A stretch of DNA of 64,000 bases from Planctomycetota bacterium. GTDB taxonomy: Bacteria > Planctomycetota > UBA1135 > GCA-002686595. Of this stretch, positions 17,161 through 26,015 are shown piece after piece (the stretch's first letter is position 1; every line of letters starts with the position of its first letter). The stretch lies in the NCBI GenBank assembly GCA_020638855.1, contig JACKHT010000003.1, positions 248,001 to 312,000 on the forward strand. Reading direction: 5' to 3'. Both the position numbers and the translations under genes were made by a program. Under the pieces are notes generated by a model that searched no databases, was not told where the DNA came from, and saw only the letters and a program-made list of their open reading frames with translations.

Positions 17161-18408
17161 CTAGCCCAGCGAAGCAGCCAGCACTTCCATCAAGTGCCGC
17201 ACCGGGCGCGGAGCCGTGCTCGTCCGCTGCCCCGTTTCCCACTGCATGTGGCAGCCGGGGTTGGCGGTGACCAGGGTGGCTGCGCCGCTTTGTTCGAGGT
17301 CGACCAGTTTGCTGGCGAGCTGGGTGCGGGCCGCTTCGGGATGGGCGAACGAGTGCAGCCCAGCCGAACCGCAGCAGGCTTCGGCTTCGAGCAGCTCGAC
17401 TCGGTGCACCCCGGGAATCGCGTCGAGCAGTTCGCGCGGCTGGACGCGGACCTGTTGTCCGTGGCACAGGTGGCACGGGTCGTCGTAGGCCAGGGGTAGC
17501 CATGCCTCGGGCAGGGGATTCAAGAGGGGCCGGAGCCTCTCCAGGTTCTCGCGGCGCGCCAAAAAGGCGGAAGCGTCGATCACGAGGTTGGACAGGGCCT
17601 CGGCGCGGCGCGCCAGGTCGGGATCGCTCGCGAGGATGCGCGGCAATTCGGCCAAGTGCGCGCCGCAGCCTGCGCTGGTGCTGACGATCGCATCGGGGGC
17701 GCCCACGTCTTCGAGGAGCTGGACCCAGCCGCGCACCAAGTTCCGGGCGACATCGCCTTCGCCCGCGTGCGCGTGCAACGCGCCGCAGCACAGGCGCGGT
17801 TTGGGCACGCGCACGTCGTAGCCGACGCGTTGCAAGAGGCGCATGGCGGCGCGATTCACGCGGCCGTACAGCTCGGGCATGACGCAGCCTTCGAGCAACC
17901 AAACCTCGCCCACGCGCGGCGAGTGGGCGCCGGCAAAGTCCGGTAGAGGCTCGCGTTCGGAGGAAGGAGGCACGGCGGGCATGGCTTGGGCCAAGGTGCC
18001 CATGTGCCGTACCAGGCCCGAGCGCTGGGCCCAGCCCAACAAACCCATGCCCCAATGCAAGCGCTTGCGATGGCGCACCTGGGCCAACAGCCAGCGCATG
18101 CTGGGTTTGGCGCGGTAGCCCGCTTGCACCAATTCCTCGCGCGTGGTCTCCATCAACGCGCCGAACGAAACCCCGGCGGGACAAACGCTTTCGCAGCGGC
18201 GGCAGACCAAACAATCCTCCATCTCCTGGGCATACACCGCGTCGAGCGGCAGCCGTTGTTCCTGGTGCGCGCGCATCAAATGCACGCGTCCGCGCGGGCT
18301 TTGGGACTCGCGCCCGGTTTGCTGCCAGGTGGGGCAGGTGGGGATGCACAGGCCGCAGGTGATGCAGTCGAGCGTGGTCGGCAGGTGGGGAGGTCTGGGG
18401 GCGCTCAT
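17161..18408 (-). CDS. glcF: glycolate oxidase iron-sulfur subunit GlcF
   Basis: The 415-residue protein has two [4Fe-4S] ferredoxin motifs near the N-terminus: CITCGLCIPTCP (Cys15/18/21/25) and CLVCRRCESVCP (Cys66/69/72/76). Two CCG domains follow, with RLCCGALHAHAG and EACCGSAGLHSF, as in GlcF and other heterodisulfide-reductase-like subunits. It passes electrons from the flavin subunits during glycolate oxidation to glyoxylate. The ATG at 18408 follows the glcE stop by 4 bp. Upstream in-frame codons belong to the glcE coding region and were excluded. It is the last gene of glcDEF. Confidence 0.93.
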   Translation of the reverse strand: MSAPRPPHLPTTLDCITCGLCIPTCPTWQQTGRESQSPRGRVHLMRAHQEQRLPLDAVYAQEMEDCLVCRRCESVCPAGVSFGALMETTREELVQAGYRAKPSMRWLLAQVRHRKRLHWGMGLLGWAQRSGLVRHMGTLAQAMPAVPPSSEREPLPDFAGAHSPRVGEVWLLEGCVMPELYGRVNRAAMRLLQRVGYDVRVPKPRLCCGALHAHAGEGDVARNLVRGWVQLLEDVGAPDAIVSTSAGCGAHLAELPRILASDPDLARRAEALSNLVIDASAFLARRENLERLRPLLNPLPEAWLPLAYDDPCHLCHGQQVRVQPRELLDAIPGVHRVELLEAEACCGSAGLHSFAHPEAARTQLASKLVDLEQSGAATLVTANPGCHMQWETGQRTSTAPRPVRHLMEVLAASLG

Positions 18409-18412
18409 GGGA

Positions 18413-19639
18413 TCAGGCGCGTGGGCGCGGTTGGAAGCGGCCTTGTGGGTCGAACTGGCGGCGCAGAGATTCTTGGGCCCAGGCGAGCCCCGGCGCGGGG
18501 GCCGGGCCGAAGGTGCCTGCCATGGCATGCGTTCCAAACCATTGCCAGCTTGCGTGACAGGCTTCGAGACCGTCTTGCAGTGCCTGCAACGCAGGCGTGA
18601 CCGCATCGGGCAAGTGCGGCCAGCGTACGCGCGCTTCGGCGCAACCCGGCAGCGCGCGCACTGCGTAGGGGATGCCCAACAGGTCCAAATCGTTGGCCAA
18701 GGCCACTGCCAAGGCGGGCCACTCCGACGGTTGGCACCCGATCACCAGTTGGTCGGCATCGGGAGCGAGCCGCCAAGCGCCGGCCCAAGCGGCTCGCGCT
18801 TGCTGCGCGGCTTCTTCGGTCCAATGCTCGTCCACGTCCAAGCAGCGCCGGACCAAACGCAGCGTATCTTGCATGGCCCCCGCGCTGCCGATGCACCACA
18901 CTTCGAGCTGCACTGCGCCCTCCTCCGTCTCGTTCCACTGCAAGCTGGCGCAGGGAATCCGTTCGGCGTGGAAACGCTCGCATAGGTGCGCGGCTTGGGT
19001 CAGGTCGCAGGCGCGCAGACGCAAAAGGTGTTGCTCGGCGGGTGCGTGCGCCACGCGCAGGCTGGCCTCGAGGATCACTCCCAAACTGCCGCGGCTGCCG
19101 GTCCATAGCCTCGGTAGGTCGAAGCCGGTGACGTTCTTGACGAGCTTGCCGCCGATGCGGGCGACGCTGCCATCGGCGAGCATCACGCGCAGACCCAAGA
19201 CGCGGTGGCGCAACGCGCCCACGAAGCTGCGTTCGGGGCCCGAGAGGCCCAGGGCCACCAGGCCCCCCAAACTGCCTTTGGGTTGCAAGCCTTGGTAGGG
19301 AGCGATCCGGCCGGACTGGGCCTCGACCACGTCTTGGATCTGCGACCAAGGCGTGCCCGCCGGAGCGGTGAGAACCCCTTCACCCGGGTCGAATTGGATG
19401 TCCCCCTCGAGCCCGCAGGTCGAGATGCCCAGGTCCCAGAATTCGGGGAGGTGCACGAGTGGCCACGTACTGCCCAAGCCGCACGGTAAGACGCGCCACT
19501 CCGATTCTGCTGCGAGAGCCAAAATCGCTTGCAGTTCGCTTTCGTTGCGCGGTTGGGCGATGGGGAGCGCGTCGGTTTGTACGGGGGCTCCCAGCTGGGC
19601 CAAACCCTGCTCGACAGACTGGATTGTGCTGCGACTCAT
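18413..19639 (-). CDS. glcE: glycolate oxidase FAD-binding subunit GlcE
   Basis: The 408-residue protein is a short FAD-binding PCMH-type subunit, with PCGLGSTWP near residue 52 in the place of the flavin pyrophosphate loop and QPKGSLGGLVALGLSGPER further on. The segment IGGKLVKNVTGFDLPRLWTGSRG is characteristic of GlcE. It is smaller than GlcD and lacks most of the C-terminal cap, as expected. The start ATG overlaps the glcD stop by 4 bp (ATGA), showing coupled translation; glcF follows 4 bp after its stop. It acts with GlcD and GlcF in membrane-associated glycolate dehydrogenase. Confidence 0.92.
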   Translation of the reverse strand: MSRSTIQSVEQGLAQLGAPVQTDALPIAQPRNESELQAILALAAESEWRVLPCGLGSTWPLVHLPEFWDLGISTCGLEGDIQFDPGEGVLTAPAGTPWSQIQDVVEAQSGRIAPYQGLQPKGSLGGLVALGLSGPERSFVGALRHRVLGLRVMLADGSVARIGGKLVKNVTGFDLPRLWTGSRGSLGVILEASLRVAHAPAEQHLLRLRACDLTQAAHLCERFHAERIPCASLQWNETEEGAVQLEVWCIGSAGAMQDTLRLVRRCLDVDEHWTEEAAQQARAAWAGAWRLAPDADQLVIGCQPSEWPALAVALANDLDLLGIPYAVRALPGCAEARVRWPHLPDAVTPALQALQDGLEACHASWQWFGTHAMAGTFGPAPAPGLAWAQESLRRQFDPQGRFQPRPRA

Positions 19640-21081
19640 GCGTCGTACTCCTTCATGCCCGGCAGGTACGGCGAGCGCGTGCGCATTTCGCGGCAACCGC
19701 GCACCGGCAGCATTTTGCCCGGATTCATGCGCCGCCCCGGATCGAGCGCTTGGCGTACGCGTTCCTGAACGGCCAAGTCCTCGTCGCGGAACACCATGCA
19801 CATGGCATCGCGCTTCTCGAGCCCCACGCCATGCTCACCGGTGAGTGTGCCGCCGCGCTCGACGCAAGCCGCCATGATGCGCTGGCCCGCCAAGAGCACG
19901 CGGCGCACCTGGTCGGCATCGCGCCGATCGTAGGAGATGTTGGGGTGCAAGTTTCCGTCGCCCGCGTGGAACACGTTGGCGCAGGGCAAACCGAGTTCGG
20001 CGCAAATCGCGGTTGAAAGCGCCACGATTTCGGCTAGGCGCGTGCGCGGCGCCACGACGTCGGCTACGTACAGGTCCGGGGCTAGGCGGCCCATGGCGCC
20101 GTAGGCTCCCTTGCGCCCCGCCCATAGGCGGCGGCGTTGTTCGGGGTCGGTGGCGCGGCGCAACTCGCGGCTGCCGTGGGCTTTCAGGATGGTCTCGAGC
20201 TGCTCGCCCAACTCGCGCACTTCGGCCGGGCTGCCGTCGAGATCCATCAGCATCACCGCTTCGGCATCCTTGGGGTAGCCCGCCGCAAACACGCTGGCCT
20301 CGACCGCATCGATCGTGAGTTTGTCGAGGATTTCGATCGCCGAGGGTTGCAAGCCGCTGGCGATCAGCTCGGTGACCGCTTCGCAGGCGGCTTGCAGGCT
20401 TCCGAAGATGGCGAGCATCGACTCGGACACTTCCGGGCTGGGCAACAAATCGAGCACCACTTCGGTCACGAGCCCAAGCATGCCCTCGCTCCCGATCCAA
20501 AGCCCGAGCACGTCGAGCCCGACCGGGTCCAGGCGCGCATCGGATTGGTCGATGATTTCCCCGCGCGCATCGACCCACACCAAGCCGCGCACGTGGCGCG
20601 AAGTCTGGCCGTACTTGAACCCGTGGGGTCCACCCGAGTTCTCGGCCACGTTGCCTCCCAGGGTGCAGGCCATCTGACTCGAAGGGTCAGGGGCATAGAA
20701 CAGCCCGTGGCGTGCGGCGGCGCGCGAGAGTTCCACGTTGACAACCCCTGCTTGGACGCGAGCCAAACGATTGACCGGGTCGATGTCGAGGATCTTGCGC
20801 ATGCGGGTGGTGACCACGCTGACCCCGCCCGCCACAGGAGTCGCTCCCCCCGAGAGCCCAGTTCCCGCTCCGCGCGGGACCACGCAAACCCCTTCGCGCG
20901 CGAGCAGGCGCATGCATTCGGCGGCCTGTTGGGTATCGCTCGGCAACAGCACCCATTCGGGCACCTGGGCGACGAGTCCCAGGGCATCGGACTCGTAGCT
21001 CAGTCGCTGGGGATGGGCCTCCAAAAAACCCTGCGGGCCGAGCAGTGCGCGGAGATCTTGGGCCAGGGCGGGGGAAGGCAT
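19636..21081 (-). CDS. glcD: glycolate oxidase subunit GlcD
   Basis: The 481-residue FAD-linked oxidase is the catalytic subunit of glycolate dehydrogenase. The flavin-binding loop VVPRGAGTGLSGGATP, the GGNVAENSGGPHGFKYGQT segment and the C-terminal cap with FHAGDGNLHPNI and GGTLTGEHGVGLEKR are all present. The length is standard for GlcD. It heads the glcDEF operon and starts 71 bp downstream of the ROK kinase gene, so read-through from the glgA-like/ROK pair is possible. A D-lactate dehydrogenase role cannot be excluded from this subunit alone, but the GlcE-GlcF neighbours favour glycolate. Confidence 0.93.
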   Translation of the reverse strand: MPSPALAQDLRALLGPQGFLEAHPQRLSYESDALGLVAQVPEWVLLPSDTQQAAECMRLLAREGVCVVPRGAGTGLSGGATPVAGGVSVVTTRMRKILDIDPVNRLARVQAGVVNVELSRAAARHGLFYAPDPSSQMACTLGGNVAENSGGPHGFKYGQTSRHVRGLVWVDARGEIIDQSDARLDPVGLDVLGLWIGSEGMLGLVTEVVLDLLPSPEVSESMLAIFGSLQAACEAVTELIASGLQPSAIEILDKLTIDAVEASVFAAGYPKDAEAVMLMDLDGSPAEVRELGEQLETILKAHGSRELRRATDPEQRRRLWAGRKGAYGAMGRLAPDLYVADVVAPRTRLAEIVALSTAICAELGLPCANVFHAGDGNLHPNISYDRRDADQVRRVLLAGQRIMAACVERGGTLTGEHGVGLEKRDAMCMVFRDEDLAVQERVRQALDPGRRMNPGKMLPVRGCREMRTRSPYLPGMKEYDA

Positions 21082-21152
21082 GGTCTAGCCCGATCATAGC
21101 CCGACCGAGCCTCCTTCTATAGGAGACTGACTGGCTTGAGTGTGGTTGCCTA

Positions 21153-22046
21153 TTAGGAATCCGCAAGCAAGGCCGCGCCAATCCAGCCCGCTTCTGCACC
21201 AAGGCGAGCGGGCACGATGCGCGGCTCACGCGCCGCAAAGTCGCGCTCCGCCAAACCCATGCGGATTCCGGGCAGCAGTGTGTCCAAAGCCGCACCAAAT
21301 CCGCCGCCGACCACGATGGTGGGCAAATCGAGCAGCACCAAGACCAACGCCAGGCCCCTTCCCAAGTCTGCACCGATCGCTTCGAGCAAGGCGCGTTCGG
21401 GGCCTTCCCCCGCGCGGGCGCAATCCGCCAGACCGCCCAGGTCGGTGGTCAACCCCTGCTCGCTGGCGCGCCGGATCGTCGCGGTGGCCGAGGCGTAGCT
21501 CTCCAGGCAACCATACCGGCCGCATCCGCAAGCCACACTTTCGGGCCCGCGATCATGGATCACCAGGTGACCGATTTCGGCGCCGCGCCCAAGGCTGCCG
21601 CGCACGATCTTGCCATCCATCACGATGCCGCCGCCGATGCCGGTGCCCAGGGTCACCATCACCAGGTCGCCCACCTCGCGGCCGGCACCCAGCCGCGCCT
21701 CGCCCAAGGCGGCCACGTTGGCGTCGTTTTCGAGCTGGATCGAGCTCGGATCCCAACCCAACCGGCGGCCCAACTCGGTGCGCAGGTCGATGCCTGTCAA
21801 CGCCTTGAGGTTGGGGTTGCCAGCCAGGGTGCGCGTTCCGGGTGCAAAGATTCCGGGCACTCCAATGCCCACCGATTGCTTGGCGCCCAGCTCTTCGATG
21901 CGCCGCGCCAAACGATCCAAGAAATCACCCGGGTCGCGGCCCAGCAGGGTCGGCATGGGTTCCATCGGCTCGATCGAGCCATCGGCATGCAACCTCCCAG
22001 CTTTGACGCTGGTTCCCCCGATGTCGACGCCGATGCGCGTGGCCAT
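21153..22046 (-). CDS. ROK family sugar kinase (glucokinase-like)
   Basis: The 297-residue protein has the ROK layout: IGVDIGGTSVKAG (phosphate loop, residues 5-17), IQLENDANVAALGE with catalytic Asp108, VTLGTGIGGGIV, and a zinc site made of His160 (EIGHLVI) and Cys173, Cys175 and Cys180 in CGCGRYGCLES. It should phosphorylate a hexose such as glucose, or an N-acyl hexosamine, with ATP in the cytoplasm. It follows the glgA-like gene by 18 bp in the same direction, linking it to glycogen or glucan metabolism. Specificity cannot be assigned from sequence. Confidence 0.88.
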   Translation of the reverse strand: MATRIGVDIGGTSVKAGRLHADGSIEPMEPMPTLLGRDPGDFLDRLARRIEELGAKQSVGIGVPGIFAPGTRTLAGNPNLKALTGIDLRTELGRRLGWDPSSIQLENDANVAALGEARLGAGREVGDLVMVTLGTGIGGGIVMDGKIVRGSLGRGAEIGHLVIHDRGPESVACGCGRYGCLESYASATATIRRASEQGLTTDLGGLADCARAGEGPERALLEAIGADLGRGLALVLVLLDLPTIVVGGGFGAALDTLLPGIRMGLAERDFAAREPRIVPARLGAEAGWIGAALLADS

Positions 22047-22064
22047 GGAACGGTCGGAATCGGC

Positions 22065-23540
22065 CTAGCGGCCGCGAATGCGGCGCGTGACCCGGCGGTA
22101 GGCCTTGAGGTAGTTCTGGGCGCAGGCGGCCCAGGAGAAGTCCTGCTCCAAGCAGAACTGCACCAGCTTTTTCCAATCGGCCGGGTGCTTGTACACCCCG
22201 CGCATCTTGTCGACGCCTTGGATCAGGCCTTCGACCGAGTAGCTGGCGAAGGTGAAGCCATTGCCGGGCTGCGAGCTGCCTCCCAGGTCGTGCACGGTGT
22301 CTTCCAACCCATTGTGCGCGTAGCAAATCGGCACCGTGCCATAGCGCATGGAGATGGCCGCTAGGGCGTGGGTGGTGTAGTCGTGTCCGGGCATCAGGAA
22401 CGCATCGGATCCCGCCAGGATTTGGTGCGCCGCGTGCACGTTGTAGCCTTCGATCACTTTGCAGCTGCCGGGGAAGGTTTGCTCGATCATGTGCAAACGC
22501 TCGATGATTTCGGGTTGACCCGGCCCCATCAGCACCAATTGCAAGCTGCGCTCCAGGAGCGAAGTCAACGCCCCCGAGAGGATCTCGAACCCATTGTCCG
22601 AGTCGAAACGCTCAAGGACCAACACAATCGGAATCTTGGGGTTCTTTTCGAGCCCAAAGGTCTCCTGCACATACGCCTTGCACTTGCGTTTGCCCGCCAA
22701 GTCCTTGTCGCTGGGACCATAGTTCTCGGTCAAGAGCGGATCCTTGGTCGGATCCCACTGGCGGTAGTCGACGCCGTTTTGGATGCCTACGAGCTCCTTC
22801 TTGCGGCGCTCCAAGGTCTCGTCGAGGCCATCGCTGCGCTGATAGCGCTCGAGGTGCTCGACTTGGTGGGGGAGGTGGGTTCCAAGGATCGTGCCGAATT
22901 CAGCCCCGGCCTTGAGGTAATTGACCTTGGTACCCGACTCGACCCCCTCGATGGCGCGGAACAACTCGTGGGGGATACCGATGTGCGGCAGGATTTCACG
23001 TTCGAACGAGCCCTGCATGGCCCGGTTGTGGATCCCAAAGAAGGTGCCCGCCCGGCCGGTGGGGTGGTCGTCACGGCCCACGTATTCGAGCTTGTGGAAC
23101 ACCGGCACGAGGCCCGTCGACCAATCCAAGCAATGGATCACGTCGGGCTTGAAATTGGCCAGGTGGAACCCCTCGAGCACCGCCTTGGCAAACAGCGCAT
23201 AGCGCCACCAGTTGTCCGGGTAGGGGCCGCTGTCGTCGCCGTAGGGGTGCTTGTTCTCAAACGCTCCGGGATGGTCCACCAACACGATCGACACCTCGCC
23301 CATTTGGCCCTGCCAATAGGTGACGGGGACTGGCTCGCGGTCCCCCAGGGGAACTAAACACTCGCCCAGGCGGTTGAGGTGGGGCAGCTGCTTGGCGTCG
23401 ATGTCCGTGGTGAATGGCAAGAACACCATCACCTGGGCCCGCTGTTCGGCCAAGGCGCGTGGCAGATACTCGGCGATTTCCGCTAGGTTGGTCCGGCGAA
23501 CCAACGAGAGGAATTCGGGGGTGACAAAGGCGACTTTCAA
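22065..23540 (-). CDS. divergent GT5 (glycogen/starch synthase-like) protein
   Basis: The 491-residue protein has the two-domain GT-B layout of GlgA: an N-terminal half beginning KVAFVTPEF, DVIHCLDWSTGLVPVF, the linker IQNGVDYRQWDPTKDP, and a C-terminal domain with MRYGTVPICYAHNGLEDTV. Several catalytic signatures are missing. The K-x-G-G-L ADP-glucose loop is RRTNL (15-19), the R-L-x-x-Q-K-G loop reads LERFDSDNGFEIL, and the E-P-C-G-L region is replaced by PGHDYTTHAL. It may be a non-classical or inactive glucosyltransferase. The start is TTG, chosen because the family N-terminus begins there. It is co-directional with the ROK kinase gene. Confidence 0.78.
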   Translation of the reverse strand: MKVAFVTPEFLSLVRRTNLAEIAEYLPRALAEQRAQVMVFLPFTTDIDAKQLPHLNRLGECLVPLGDREPVPVTYWQGQMGEVSIVLVDHPGAFENKHPYGDDSGPYPDNWWRYALFAKAVLEGFHLANFKPDVIHCLDWSTGLVPVFHKLEYVGRDDHPTGRAGTFFGIHNRAMQGSFEREILPHIGIPHELFRAIEGVESGTKVNYLKAGAEFGTILGTHLPHQVEHLERYQRSDGLDETLERRKKELVGIQNGVDYRQWDPTKDPLLTENYGPSDKDLAGKRKCKAYVQETFGLEKNPKIPIVLVLERFDSDNGFEILSGALTSLLERSLQLVLMGPGQPEIIERLHMIEQTFPGSCKVIEGYNVHAAHQILAGSDAFLMPGHDYTTHALAAISMRYGTVPICYAHNGLEDTVHDLGGSSQPGNGFTFASYSVEGLIQGVDKMRGVYKHPADWKKLVQFCLEQDFSWAACAQNYLKAYRRVTRRIRGR

Positions 23541-24014
23541 ATCCTGTTGCTAGGCCGCAGTGGGCCTGCTTCTAGAAGGCCCTAGGCAAATGGGTGGGCC
23601 CCCTGATTCCGAAGCGCGGACTGCGAATCTGGCAGAAAGGCTAGGAAAGTCGGGCCCTCCGGCGCAGGGTCAAAGCCCCGGCGTCCCCATAAGAGACGAA
23701 TTTGCAGTAGGTTACGACACGCACTTTCTCGATTGCGCGCACGGGGAACGGGCCGGCGGGGCCTGGTTTGGGCTTCCCTGGGGGGTGGGAAGCCCTTGGT
23801 TTGGGCTGGAATGGGGGTCCGTGACCCCGCATTTCCTTGGGGGGCCTGCAGGCGAAGTGCTTGGCGGTTTGGCCGGGGGACGCGGGAGACCCGTTCGCGA
23901 AAGGGCTCCTGGGTCCGGCGAAACCGCAACAAACTCCCTGGGTACCATGGGGCACGGGTGCGGCCCTCGCTTCACCTGCTCTCCAATCCCCACCCCATTC
24001 AGGTTCTACCCACC
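23541..24014. other. 474-bp divergent intergenic region
   Basis: This stretch separates the minus-strand glgA-like gene from the plus-strand exoprotein at 24015 and must hold both promoters. It is very G-rich on the plus strand and contains a 9-bp hairpin (23770-23778 against 23787-23795) and a 6-bp hairpin (23814-23819 against 23823-23828). Open frames crossing it lack recognisable domains. No clear -35/-10 pair was identified. Confidence 0.5.
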
Positions 24015-25355
24015 ATGCTCCGTTTCCGCACCCGACTCCTTTCCCCCGCTCTGGTCGCCACCGCCCTGTGCGCGCCCGCACTCGCCCAAGGCGATACCTG
24101 TGGCGCCGCAACCGCGATCTCTGGAACTTCCCATGTCATGTTCAACACGACCGCGTTTACGGTCAGTGGCTTCACCGGTGGAGGTAGTTGTGGAGGTGGA
24201 GCCGACTCCCTGTACAAGGACGTGTTCTACCAATGGACCGCGACCCTGGCGGGCGACTACACCTTCGATACCTTCGGTTCGAGCTACGACACCAAACTCA
24301 GTGTGCATGCGGGCGTCGGGTGTGCGGCAACCTGCGTGGGCTACAACGATGATGCCCAGGGTCTGCAAAGCAGTGTGAGCGTGGTGGGCGTCAACATCGG
24401 GGACACCTTCTTGGTTCAAGTCGGAGGCTACGGGACCTCAGCGGGCAACGCCCTGTTGAACATTGGCATCTACATGGATCCCTGCGCAGGTACGGTCGAC
24501 GATTCCTACGAGCAAAACGACTTCTGCAGCGAAGCCACCCCCATTGCGAACGGGTCGTTCCCGGGTCTGTACGTGGCCAAGCTGGATACCGACAACTACG
24601 CGGTCTGTGTCGATCCCGGTGGGATGTTGCTGGTGGACATCAACTTTTTGAATTCCCAAGCCGATGTGGACTTGTACTTGTGGGATGCGGCTTCGCTCAA
24701 CTGCGGAACGGCGGGCAGCGGGTCCTTGGCTTCCAGCACGACCAACGGTAGCACCGAGTCGATCGCTTGGTTGAACTCCACAGGAAGTCCCATGGATGTG
24801 GTGATCCAAGTGGCGGTCTACATCAACTCGCAGGGTTCGTGCGCGGACTACGATATGTTTGTGAGCGGGGTGGGAGCCTGCGGGGGACCGTATGTCCTGG
24901 CCCCGTTCTGCGATCCGATGGTGCCGAACTCGACCGGCCTGCCCACCCACTTGGACGGCAGCCTCAATCCGGGGGTGGCGAGCGGCGTGCACTTGGAGGC
25001 CTCGCAAGGTCCGCCGAACCAGTTTGGGTACTTCCTAGTGGGTACAGGTTCCAACGATCCGGGGATCGTGTCGGGACAAGGCCGGTTGTGCCTCGCCATC
25101 GCCGGCGGCAACACCATCGGTCAGTACCACATTCCCGCCAACGGCATGTCTTCGATCGGCCGCTTCGACGGTTCGGGTATCTTCCAAAACATCGTGGGAA
25201 CCTCGCAGGTCGGGACGGGTTACGACATCCCCGTGACGCTCCCCAACCCGGTGGGCGGCACGATCCAGAGCGGGATGACCTTGCACTTCCAAATGTGGCA
25301 TCGCGAAGCTGCTGGCCAATCGAACTTCTCCAACGGCGTTTCGGTGCAGTTCTAG
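24015..25355 (+). CDS. exoprotein with PPC-like region and C-terminal NSTG domain (type A)
   Basis: The 446-residue exported protein has a signal peptide (about 1-24, ending ALAQG). Two beta-rich regions of bacterial pre-peptidase C-terminal-like character follow (DVFYQWTATLAGDYTFDT; then SYEQNDFCSEATPIANG and ADVDLYLWDAAS). The last 149 residues (298-446) form the recurring domain, starting FCDPMVPNSTGLPTHLDG and ending HFQMWHREAAGQSNFSNG...QF. The ATG at 24015 precedes the signal peptide directly; earlier in-frame codons lie in the intergenic region. No catalytic motif was seen, so binding or surface attachment is more likely than enzymatic action. Confidence 0.78.
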   Translation: MLRFRTRLLSPALVATALCAPALAQGDTCGAATAISGTSHVMFNTTAFTVSGFTGGGSCGGGADSLYKDVFYQWTATLAGDYTFDTFGSSYDTKLSVHAGVGCAATCVGYNDDAQGLQSSVSVVGVNIGDTFLVQVGGYGTSAGNALLNIGIYMDPCAGTVDDSYEQNDFCSEATPIANGSFPGLYVAKLDTDNYAVCVDPGGMLLVDINFLNSQADVDLYLWDAASLNCGTAGSGSLASSTTNGSTESIAWLNSTGSPMDVVIQVAVYINSQGSCADYDMFVSGVGACGGPYVLAPFCDPMVPNSTGLPTHLDGSLNPGVASGVHLEASQGPPNQFGYFLVGTGSNDPGIVSGQGRLCLAIAGGNTIGQYHIPANGMSSIGRFDGSGIFQNIVGTSQVGTGYDIPVTLPNPVGGTIQSGMTLHFQMWHREAAGQSNFSNGVSVQF

Positions 25356-25508
25356 GCCGAGGGTTGCCTTTCCTGGTCAGGGAGGCAACGCTTGCAAACC
25401 AGCAGACCCGCTAGGGCCCCGGACGTGGGCTTGGCGGGTTTGCGCATGTTTGCACCGCTCGCGCTGCTGCTCTCTGTTGGGAGGAATCCGACCTTGGTTC
25501 GCGCGGTC

Positions 25509-25865
25509 TTAGGCCTCTAGCTGCCGCACCAAAGTCTTGGGAGCGATCGCGCGGTAGCTTTCGTCGATGTAGGCCTTGAGCAATTCCCCATCCGGGAGGT
25601 CCTCGGATTCGAGGTTCAAGGTGACCCAGCTATGCTTGCCCAAGCCATAATGCGTGGGTTCGGCGCCCGGTAGGTCGAGCGCCTGGGCTTCGGAGTGGGG
25701 CAGTTTGACGCTCAGGCACAAACGGCCCGCTGCCAGGTCGCCATCCCCAAACGAACAGAAGATCTTCTTACGGACTTTGATCACCACACCACCCCAGGGG
25801 TGGTCTTCCCATGCTTCGGGGTAGGCGAGCGCATGCTGCTTGAGGGCCGCTTGGATTCGTTGCAT
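25509..25865 (-). CDS. MmcQ/YjbR family protein
   Basis: The 118-residue protein matches the MmcQ/YjbR (DUF419) family: PEAWEDHPWGGVVIKVRKKIF near the N-terminus, LCLSVKLP in the middle and KHSWVTLNLESEDLPDGEL towards the end. The fold is related to the DNA-binding CyaY-like arrangement; the biochemical role is unknown. The ATG at 25865 gives the usual family length. An ATG at 25904 would add 13 residues with no similarity. It is a single small gene between two exoprotein genes. Confidence 0.85.
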   Translation of the reverse strand: MQRIQAALKQHALAYPEAWEDHPWGGVVIKVRKKIFCSFGDGDLAAGRLCLSVKLPHSEAQALDLPGAEPTHYGLGKHSWVTLNLESEDLPDGELLKAYIDESYRAIAPKTLVRQLEA

Positions 25866-25961
25866 GGTCCTGGATGCAGGGGTGGAACGTGCGAGGGGCT
25901 CCATCCTAGCAGCCTTCGGCAAGGACAAGCCGAGATGCGAGTCCCTCGCGGGCAGAAACAA

Positions 25962-25998
25962 AGGCGCCCCCCGCTGCGAGCTGCAACGGGGGGCGCCT
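25962..25998 (-). terminator. hairpin terminator after the short exoprotein gene
   Basis: A 12-bp perfect GC stem (25962-25973 against 25987-25998) has a 13-nt loop and lies 17 bp past the stop of the minus-strand gene at 26016-26618. On the minus strand it is followed by TTTGTTTCTGCC. Confidence 0.82.
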
Positions 25999-26015
25999 GA
26001 GAGCCGCGTAGCGAC

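Noticed and set aside
23733..24014. Upstream extension of the exoprotein frame
   Set aside because: The signal peptide starts at the ATG at 24015; the upstream part is low-complexity and overlaps a hairpin-rich intergenic region.
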